From Chitinophaga pinensis (GTDB taxonomy: Bacteria > Bacteroidota > Bacteroidia > NS11-12g > UBA9320), in NCBI GenBank assembly GCA_945890595.1, contig CAMDCQ010000003.1, positions 1-33,433 on the forward strand: 33,433 nucleotides of DNA, written 5' to 3'. Below, one piece after another: positions 26,196 through 33,433 of the stretch (its first letter is position 1; each line of letters opens with the position of its first letter). A model generated the notes under the pieces. That model did no database searches. It was not told where the DNA came from and saw nothing but the letters and a program-made list of their open reading frames with translations. The position numbers and the translations under genes are program-made.

Positions 26196-28097
26196 ATGTC
26201 ACGTTACATAGCAAAAAACCTAAGCGACTATAATCAACTCTACGCTGAGAATCTTTCCAACCCTTCACAATTTTGGGAAGAATTTGCCGCACAAGAATTT
26301 ACATGGCACCGCAAATGGGATAATGTACTTGACTTTGATCTTACTAAGCCTAACGTAAAATGGTTTGAAGGCGCTAAACTTAATATTACCGAAAACTGTA
26401 TCGATCGGCACCTTGCCACAAAAGGTGATCAAACAGCAATCATATTTGAGCCTAACGATATTCACGAGCAATCACTGCACATTTCCTATAGCGAATTGGC
26501 TAAAAATGTAAATAAAACGGCCAATATGCTAAAGGCCAATGGCGCCAAAAAAGGAGATAGAATATGTTTATACATGCCCATGACTCCAGAACTAGCCTAT
26601 GCCGTTCTGGCTTGCGCCCGCATAGGTGCGGTTCATTCTGTGGTATTTGCAGGTTTTAGTGCTAAGAGTTTGAGCGATAGAATAATGGATGCTCAATGCT
26701 CCATCGTACTCACCGCAGATGGCGGTTATCGCGGTTCCAAAACAACTCCACTAAAGGAAATCATGGACGAAGCACTAGAAAGCTGTGATTGCGTAAAAAA
26801 GGTTATCGTACTAAATAGAACCCATACCAAAATACCCATGGAATACGGGCGAGATGTATGGTGGCAAGAAGAATTTGAAAAGGCGAGCGATGTTTGTGTA
26901 GCAGAAATAATGGATGCTGAAGACATGCTCTTCATACTTTACACCAGCGGGAGTACAGGCAAACCAAAGGGCATGGTGCATACCTGCGGCGGGTATATGG
27001 TGTATACCAACTATTCTTTTCGGAATGTTTTTCAATATCAAGAAGGAGAAATATACTGGTGTACTGCCGATATAGGTTGGATAACAGGACATAGCTATAT
27101 AGTATATGGACCACTGAGTGCAGGAGCAACAACTGTACTATTTGAAGGGGTGCCAAGTTACCCTGATATGGGTCGTTTTTGGCAGGTAGTTGCCAAACAT
27201 AAAGTCAATATTTTTTACACCGCACCTACAGCTATTCGTTCACTAGCCACCTGTGATATAAATTTGGTAAACCAGCATGACTTATCAAGCCTGAGCAAAC
27301 TAGGTACAGTAGGTGAACCCATTAATCTTGAGGCTTGGGAATGGTACGACGAACATATTGGCAAACAAAAATGTCCCATAGTTGATACCTGGTGGCAAAC
27401 CGAAACCGGAGGAATTATGATTAGTAGCCTAGCAGGAGTAACCAAAGACATACCTACTTTTGCTACGCTTCCTTTACCTGGCATACAGCCTTGTCTGATG
27501 GATGAAAATGGACTGGAATTACCCGAGGGAGAACAAGAAGGTCGACTTTGCATAAAATTTCCATGGCCGAGCATGGCACGTAGCATTTACGGAGACCACC
27601 AGCGCTATGCAGACACTTATTTTAGTACATTCCCCGGCAAGTATTTTACGGGAGACGGAGCAAAACGCGACCTTGAAGGCAACTATCGCATTACAGGCCG
27701 GGTAGATGATATAGTGATTGTAAGTGGGCATAACCTCGGGACTGCAGAAATAGAAAATATAATAAACGAACATCCTCAAGTTGCCGAAAGTGCTGTAGTT
27801 GGTTATCCGCATGATGTAAAGGGAAATAGTATTTACGCGTACGTCACACTTAAGAATGACGGCAGTTACCATAGTCAACTAGAAAGTGAGATTAAAGAGT
27901 TGGTTTCACGAACCTTAGGTCCTATTTCTAAGCCCGAAAAAATTCAATTTACGTCAGGTTTACCTAAAACCCGTAGTGGCAAAATAATGCGTAGAATCTT
28001 AAGAAAAGTAGCTGCCAACGAGCTAGAAAACTTAGGCGATATAAGTACTCTGCTCAATCCAGAGTGTGTAGAAGAAATAATTGCCGGAAGGAAATAG
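26196..28097 (+). CDS. acs: Acetate--CoA ligase / acyl-CoA synthetase
   Basis: ILYTSGSTGKPKGMVHT, WCTADIGWITGHSYIVYGPL, DTWWQTETGGIMIS, YFTGDGAKRDLEGNYRITGRVDDIVIVSGHNLGTAEIE, KTRSGKIMRRILRK. Confidence 0.92.
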   Translation: MSRYIAKNLSDYNQLYAENLSNPSQFWEEFAAQEFTWHRKWDNVLDFDLTKPNVKWFEGAKLNITENCIDRHLATKGDQTAIIFEPNDIHEQSLHISYSELAKNVNKTANMLKANGAKKGDRICLYMPMTPELAYAVLACARIGAVHSVVFAGFSAKSLSDRIMDAQCSIVLTADGGYRGSKTTPLKEIMDEALESCDCVKKVIVLNRTHTKIPMEYGRDVWWQEEFEKASDVCVAEIMDAEDMLFILYTSGSTGKPKGMVHTCGGYMVYTNYSFRNVFQYQEGEIYWCTADIGWITGHSYIVYGPLSAGATTVLFEGVPSYPDMGRFWQVVAKHKVNIFYTAPTAIRSLATCDINLVNQHDLSSLSKLGTVGEPINLEAWEWYDEHIGKQKCPIVDTWWQTETGGIMISSLAGVTKDIPTFATLPLPGIQPCLMDENGLELPEGEQEGRLCIKFPWPSMARSIYGDHQRYADTYFSTFPGKYFTGDGAKRDLEGNYRITGRVDDIVIVSGHNLGTAEIENIINEHPQVAESAVVGYPHDVKGNSIYAYVTLKNDGSYHSQLESEIKELVSRTLGPISKPEKIQFTSGLPKTRSGKIMRRILRKVAANELENLGDISTLLNPECVEEIIAGRK

Positions 28098-28251
28098 GAT
28101 AACTGATTTAGGACGTAGGATATATCATCTGGGACTCCTGTCAGTTTTTGATAATGGCGGGCCTGGTATAGAAACGCCTCTTGGCAAGGCGAGGGTGTTC
28201 TTCAAATTCTATACTGATTTAATATAAATAGAGCCTTCAGGACTTCAGTTA

Positions 28252-29280
28252 CTACAACTGCCCAATCTCCCTAACCAAAGCCTCTACATTTTCACTAGCA
28301 GTTGCCCAACTGGTAATCAAGCGAATGGCTGAGTGGGTTTCATTTATCTTTCTCCAGTGATGAAACGTAAATTTTTGTGCTAAATGCTCAATCTGCGTAT
28401 TGCTTAAAATCGGAAAAATTTGATTGGTAATAGTATCTTCCCAAAATAGAATTCCCTTGTCTGAGAATGCTTGCTTCAATTTCATGGCTTGCTCATTAGC
28501 ATAACGAGCTAAGTCAAAGTACAAATCATCACGCAGCAATTCCTCAAATTGAATACCGAGTACTCGCCCTTTAGCTAACATAGCTCCACGCTGCTTTACA
28601 TGAAATGCAAAATCTTCTTGAAGTATGGGATTATTTATAACAATAGCCTCTCCCAATAATGCCCCATTTTTAGTACCTCCTAACCAAAAAACATCTGTAA
28701 GTCTGGCAACATCAGCCAGTGTCAAGTCGTTGTCTTTTGCGACAAGCGCATTACCTAGTCTTGCCCCATCCATAAACAAGTACAAATCGTTTTCCTTGCA
28801 AAAATTATAAACGTCTGTAAGCTCTTGTTTACTATAAATAGTGCCCATCTCGGTAGCATTCGAAATATATACCATACGCTGTTTTAGCACATGGGGTTTG
28901 TTCATGTGCGCATCTAAGACCTGCCGAATATGAGCTGGAGTTAGCTTGCCAAAGCTTGCTTCTATAGCATTTATTTTATGACCGGTAGCTTCTATTGCGC
29001 CTGTTTCATTGGTATAAATATGCCCAGTAGTTGCGGCTATTACACTCTCGTGAGGTTTCAAGCAGGCTGCTATTACAAGCATATTGGCTTGTGTTCCGCC
29101 GCTTACAAAATGAACTTTAGACGCTGGAGAATTCGCTTTTTCTGAGATTAGTGCAGCTGCTCTTTGGCAATATTCATCTACACCATAGCCGTCTTGTTGC
29201 ACCCTATTGGTACGGACAAGTGCTTCCAAAACACGAGGATGACATCCTTCAGAATAGTCATTTTTAAACGAGATAGTCAT
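28252..29280 (-). CDS. Low-specificity threonine aldolase / beta-eliminating lyase family
   Basis: FKNDYSEGCHPRVLEAL, VHFVSGGTQANMLVIAACLKPHESVIAATTGHI, LFMDGARLGNAL, FWLGGTKNGALLGEAIVI. Confidence 0.9.
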   Translation of the reverse strand: MTISFKNDYSEGCHPRVLEALVRTNRVQQDGYGVDEYCQRAAALISEKANSPASKVHFVSGGTQANMLVIAACLKPHESVIAATTGHIYTNETGAIEATGHKINAIEASFGKLTPAHIRQVLDAHMNKPHVLKQRMVYISNATEMGTIYSKQELTDVYNFCKENDLYLFMDGARLGNALVAKDNDLTLADVARLTDVFWLGGTKNGALLGEAIVINNPILQEDFAFHVKQRGAMLAKGRVLGIQFEELLRDDLYFDLARYANEQAMKLKQAFSDKGILFWEDTITNQIFPILSNTQIEHLAQKFTFHHWRKINETHSAIRLITSWATASENVEALVREIGQL

Positions 29281-29332
29281 GATACACTCAAAATTAACTT
29301 AAAAAATAAGTTATTCGTTGGCTAGCACAATT

Positions 29333-29782
29333 TTACTCCTGCTCTACCGTCCGTTTAGACTTACGATAGATGAACGAGTTAAAGATATTACGGCGAGCAA
29401 ATCGTTGCATTTTATCTGCATTTACCAACTTGGAAAACAGCGTTTTATTCACACCAAAATACTCGTACGTAGAGCCATCTGTAAAAGTAACCTCTAGTAA
29501 CATACTTTTGTGATGTAAGTCGTCAATACTCGCATTATTTATAGTCTCGTTATACTCATCCAATCCTTTGGCAATAGTTTCTGGAGCTATACTTATTAAA
29601 AAAGCATATCCATCTGTGAGTTGGCGACTCATTTCCTCTGCTTCTTCTTTCATGGTATCGTCAGCAGTGTGCTTATCGGGATGCCATTCTTTAACCAAAT
29701 TACGGTAGCTGGTTTTTAATTCCTTAAGATCTATTTCACCCTCTACTTGAAACAGTTTTTTGTATTGATTGATACGCTTCAT
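29333..29782 (-). CDS. J-domain protein with C-terminal KTSC domain
   Basis: ELKTSYRNLVKEWHPDKHT (J-domain HPD motif) and SMLLEVTFTDGSTYEYFGVNKTLFSKLVNADKMQRFARRNIFNSFIYRK (KTSC-like). Confidence 0.82.
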   Translation of the reverse strand: MKRINQYKKLFQVEGEIDLKELKTSYRNLVKEWHPDKHTADDTMKEEAEEMSRQLTDGYAFLISIAPETIAKGLDEYNETINNASIDDLHHKSMLLEVTFTDGSTYEYFGVNKTLFSKLVNADKMQRFARRNIFNSFIYRKSKRTVEQE

Positions 29783-29849
29783 TTATGCTCTGCTAAAAAA
29801 CGGTGCAAACCTATCCAAATAAGTGGGAATAACTGTTTTCTATTTAACC

Positions 29850-31517
29850 CTAGCTTAATCCAGTAATGACACCATTGTTATCTATGTCCATTCCTTCGCT
29901 GGCAGGTATTGCAGGCAAGCCTGGCATACGCATCATGTTTCCTAAAATAGGAATAAGAAATCCAGCGCCAGCTGCTATTTCAAATTCACGCACGGTGATT
30001 CTAAAGCCAGAAGGACGGCCGGTTAACTTCTCATTATCCGAAAATGATTTTTGGGTTTTTGCCATACAAATCGGCAATTGATCTAATCCAAGCTTTGCTA
30101 TGGTTCTTAATCCTGCTTCTGCCTCCGTAGCGTAATCTACACCGTCAGCACCGTATATTTCCTTGGCAATAGTTTCTATTTTTTCTTTTACAGGACTTGA
30201 CCAGTCATAAAGCGGTTTGAAATTACTCTTGCCACTTTCTATTTCTGCTACAACAGCTCTAGCCAAATCAGCAGTTCCATTACCTCCTTCAGCCCATCCT
30301 TTACTTAATACTGCTTTCACACCTACACTCGCGCATTTCTCTATCAGCCAATCTATCTCTTCTTGACTATCGGTATAAAAGTTATTAATTGCCACAACAC
30401 GCTGCAAGCCAAATTTAGCCATGTTTTCAAGGTGTTTTTCTAAGTTAGCGAATCCTTTTTGCACGCGTTCTAAACTAGCTGTATTGTACTCGTCTGCAGG
30501 CGAGCCTCCGTGGTGTCTTAACGCTCTAATAGTAGCTACAATGACTACCGCTTTGGGTTTTAGCCCTGCATAACCACATTTAATATCCAAGAATTTTTCT
30601 GCACCTAAATCTGCACCAAATCCTGCTTCGGTTACCACATAATCAGATAAACTCATACCCATTTTGGTAGCAATTATGGTATTAGTTCCTTGCGCTATGT
30701 TAGCGAATGGACCACCGTGAATAATGGCAGGATTGTGCTCCAATGTTTGCACTAAATTTGGTTTTATAGCATCCTTAAGCAATAAGGTCATTGCATTTTG
30801 CGCATTTAAATCACGAGCATATATAGGCTTTCTGTCGAAAGTGTAACCAACGAAAATATTACCCAACTTCTCTTTCAAATCATCTATGCTTTTAGCCATG
30901 CATAAAATAGCCATAACCTCACTAGCTGCAGTTATATTAAAGCCATCTTGCCTAGGAATACCATTCCCAGTACCTCCTAAACCAATCGTGATATCGCGCA
31001 AGGCACGATCATTCATATCTATAACTCGTTTCCAAATTATGGTGCGTGGGTCAATTCCCAGATTTCGTGTTTTACTCTGAATATTATTATCTATAAGCGC
31101 ACTCAGTAGATTATTTGCTTTTTCAATAGCCCCAAAATCACCGGTAAAATGGAGATTGATGTCTTCCATCGGCACAACTTGAGAATAGCCACCACCCGCA
31201 GCGCCACCTTTAATCCCAAAAACAGGACCCAGAGACGGTTCACGCAAAACCACTACAGATTTTTTACCAATTTTATTTAAACCTTCATTAAGCCCAATAG
31301 AAACTGTTGTTTTCCCTTCACCCGCCGGAGTAGGCGTTAAGGCCGTTACAAGTATTAGATTGCTCTTAGCTACCTTATCCTCGTCAATAAGACTAAGCGG
31401 TAATTTGGCTTTATATTTACCGTATTGTTCTAAATCATCCGCATCTATATTTAACTTAGCAGCAATTGTATTTATGTGCTGCATTTCTACTTTTTGGGCA
31501 ATGTCTAAATCTGTCAT
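29850..31517 (-). CDS. fhs: Formate--tetrahydrofolate ligase
   Basis: TALTPTPAGEGKTTVSIGLNEGLNKIGKKSVVVLREPSLGPVFGIKGGAAGGGYSQVVPMEDINLHFTGDFGAI; conserved C-terminus. Confidence 0.97.
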   Translation of the reverse strand: MTDLDIAQKVEMQHINTIAAKLNIDADDLEQYGKYKAKLPLSLIDEDKVAKSNLILVTALTPTPAGEGKTTVSIGLNEGLNKIGKKSVVVLREPSLGPVFGIKGGAAGGGYSQVVPMEDINLHFTGDFGAIEKANNLLSALIDNNIQSKTRNLGIDPRTIIWKRVIDMNDRALRDITIGLGGTGNGIPRQDGFNITAASEVMAILCMAKSIDDLKEKLGNIFVGYTFDRKPIYARDLNAQNAMTLLLKDAIKPNLVQTLEHNPAIIHGGPFANIAQGTNTIIATKMGMSLSDYVVTEAGFGADLGAEKFLDIKCGYAGLKPKAVVIVATIRALRHHGGSPADEYNTASLERVQKGFANLEKHLENMAKFGLQRVVAINNFYTDSQEEIDWLIEKCASVGVKAVLSKGWAEGGNGTADLARAVVAEIESGKSNFKPLYDWSSPVKEKIETIAKEIYGADGVDYATEAEAGLRTIAKLGLDQLPICMAKTQKSFSDNEKLTGRPSGFRITVREFEIAAGAGFLIPILGNMMRMPGLPAIPASEGMDIDNNGVITGLS

Positions 31518-31586
31518 ACTGTTCTAATTCTGAACGAATATACCATTTGAAGGTATCCACACATCTTTAAACCTATTCTAAATGTC

Positions 31587-31594
31587 TAACTTTG
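31587..31594 (+). promoter_or_regulatory. -7-like element TAACTTTG upstream of the SGNH hydrolase
   Basis: Matches TAnnTTTG; no clear -33 TTTG at N19-20. Confidence 0.35.
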
Positions 31595-31689
31595 ACCACA
31601 GGTTAGCATCTCTTTTTATCTTTTAGGTGAGGTAAACGATGCTATAAGAACCCACTTTAATACCATTAACCCCTTGTACAAAAATACGA

Positions 31690-32298
31690 ATGAGCGATTT
31701 TACAAAAACCTATTTAGCCTTGGGAGATAGCTATACTAGCGGCACTTCCATTGCGTTCCCCGTAAATTTTCCCAATCAGCTTGCCGATAGCATCCACGCT
31801 CTTACAGGCAAAACTATGGCCGTTAAAATTGTGGCACAAAACGCATGGAGAACCGACGATTTACAAAGAGCAATAAAACGAAGTGATTTAGATGAAACCT
31901 ATGATCTTGTTTCGCTACTTATTGGAGTTAATAATCAATATCAAGGTTTACCATTAGCTGATTTTGAGAGAGACTTTAGGCGCCTTTTGGATACCGCTAT
32001 TACCTTTTCGGGAAATAACAAGAATCGTGTTTTTGTGCTGTCCATTCCAAATTATGGATACACTCCTTATGGTGCAGAAAAAAAGGAACAAATCACCGAA
32101 GAACTAGCCTTATTTAATGCACTTTCCGAATCTATATGTAACGAATCAGGCATTGATTATTTCGATGTTACTGAAATCTCGTTGGAAGCAGAAAACAATC
32201 CGGACTATAGAGCCGGTGACAACCTGCACCCTTCTGCTTTACAGTATACAGCGTGGGTATCCTCTATTATCGATCGGGTACTAGAGAAACTCAACTGA
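31690..32298 (+). CDS. SGNH/GDSL hydrolase family protein
   Basis: YLALGDSYTSGTS block I, LLIGVNNQYQ block III, DNLHPSALQYTAW block V. Confidence 0.92.
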   Translation: MSDFTKTYLALGDSYTSGTSIAFPVNFPNQLADSIHALTGKTMAVKIVAQNAWRTDDLQRAIKRSDLDETYDLVSLLIGVNNQYQGLPLADFERDFRRLLDTAITFSGNNKNRVFVLSIPNYGYTPYGAEKKEQITEELALFNALSESICNESGIDYFDVTEISLEAENNPDYRAGDNLHPSALQYTAWVSSIIDRVLEKLN

Positions 32299-32329
32299 TA
32301 CCCTTCGCAAATTGAGTCCAGTCAAGGTA

Positions 32330-33433
32330 TTACTTAATCACTCCCATTTCCTTGCCTACTTTGATAAATGCTGCTATAGCTTTATCTAAGTGATGTTGGT
32401 CATGGCCTGCTGACATTTGAACTCTGATTCTTGCCTTACCTTTAGGCACTACAGGAAAATAAAATCCAATTACATAAATACCCTCTTCCAACATGCGTGC
32501 AGCCATTTCTTGCGCGACCTTCGCATCGTAAAGCATTAAAGGAACAATGGGATGAACGCCGGGCGTGATATCAAAACCAGCAGCAGTCATTTGCTCACGG
32601 AAATAGGTGGTGTTATATTCTAATTTGTCGCGTAATTCTGTAGTTTCACTCAGCATGTCTAGCACTGCAATACTTGCTCCTACAATACTTGGAGCTAACG
32701 TGTTAGAGAATAAATAAGGACGACTACGTTGACGCAACATTTCGATTATCTCTTTTTTACCAGAGGTGAATCCACCGCTTGCGCCACCTAATGCTTTGCC
32801 TAATGTACCAGTGATGATTTCTATTTTACCCATCACACCGCAATGTTCGTGAGTGCCTCTTCCTGTTTTTCCTAAAAATCCCGAACTATGGCACTCATCT
32901 ATCATAACGCTTGCATTGTACTTTTCTGCTAGCGCTACAATTTTATCTAGCTGAGCAATAGTACCATCCATAGAAAAAGAACCGTCAGTAACGATTACTC
33001 TATTTCGTTGTGCTTGGGAATCTTGCAACTGCTTTTCCAAATCTGCCATGTCATTGTGCTCGTATCTATAACGTACAGCTTTACACAATCTCACCCCGTC
33101 TATGATACTAGCATGGTTAAGCGAATCTGAAATTATAGCGTCCTCGGCATCAAAAAGGGGCTCGAATAACCCTCCGTTGGCATCAAATGCAGCAGCATAG
33201 AGAATCGTGTCTTCCGTACCTAAGAATTCAGAAATTTTTTGCTCTAATTCTTTGTGAATGTCTTGTGTACCGCAAATAAAACGTACCGAACTCATACCGT
33301 AACCGTGAGTATCAATAGCGTCTTTTGCTGCTTGTATTACCTTGGGATGCGAACTTAACCCCAGGTAATTATTTGCGCAAAAATTAACCACCTCTCCTGC
33401 AGTATCCGTCTTAATATCGGCTCCTTGAGGCGT
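32330..33433 (-). CDS. kbl: Glycine C-acetyltransferase (2-amino-3-ketobutyrate CoA ligase), N-terminus beyond window
   Basis: Frame open to the window edge: [87 protein letters not shown]. Confidence 0.95.
   Translation of the reverse strand, partial: TPQGADIKTDTAGEVVNFCANNYLGLSSHPKVIQAAKDAIDTHGYGMSSVRFICGTQDIHKELEQKISEFLGTEDTILYAAAFDANGGLFEPLFDAEDAIISDSLNHASIIDGVRLCKAVRYRYEHNDMADLEKQLQDSQAQRNRVIVTDGSFSMDGTIAQLDKIVALAEKYNASVMIDECHSSGFLGKTGRGTHEHCGVMGKIEIITGTLGKALGGASGGFTSGKKEIIEMLRQRSRPYLFSNTLAPSIVGASIAVLDMLSETTELRDKLEYNTTYFREQMTAAGFDITPGVHPIVPLMLYDAKVAQEMAARMLEEGIYVIGFYFPVVPKGKARIRVQMSAGHDQHHLDKAIAAFIKVGKEMGVIK

Noticed and set aside
26811-27878. Several minus-strand ORFs antisense to acs (93, 74, 123 and 119 aa)
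   Set aside because: Composition and position fit shadow ORFs of a conserved coding sequence.
29866-31080. Plus-strand ORFs antisense to fhs
   Set aside because: Antisense to a highly conserved gene; no domain or start signals.
31538-31558. ATACC-ATTTGAA-GGTAT inverted repeat upstream of fhs as another HipB operator
   Set aside because: Half-sites are shorter, the spacer is 7 not 6, and flanks do not match the ATTTATACC/GGTATAAAT sites; probably coincidence.

Overview
Chromosomal segment of a Bacteroidota genome, probably Flavobacteriales-like. This rests on GldH, two type IX secretion C-terminal domains and TAnnTTTG-type promoters; taxonomy is inference. Most genes are housekeeping or metabolic: rsgA 3' end, glutathione peroxidase, T9SS-type M1 aminopeptidase, MuiA/DUF4139, gldH, lpdA, monomeric icd, trxA, menB, Fe-ADH, bestrophin, acyl/acetyl-CoA synthetase, threonine aldolase, fhs and kbl, plus one tRNA-Pro(GGG). 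The regions most worth a second look are: (1) a split HipA module in the order hipB-hipS-hipT (19802-21452), resembling tripartite HipBST toxin-antitoxin systems, preceded by four operator-like 24-bp sites (consensus ATTTATACC-N6-GGTATAAAT) at 40-41 bp spacing; (2) an ECF sigma gene translationally coupled (ATGA) to a protein with a cytoplasmic N-terminus, one TM helix and a C-terminal outer-membrane beta-barrel-like domain, i.e. a candidate dual-membrane-spanning anti-sigma factor; (3) a TPP riboswitch in front of a TonB-dependent receptor, with an RBS-sequestering hairpin; (4) a probable decayed remnant of an Fe-ADH 3' end. No CRISPR array, transposase or prophage was seen. All calls are from reading the sequence; no searches or folding were run.
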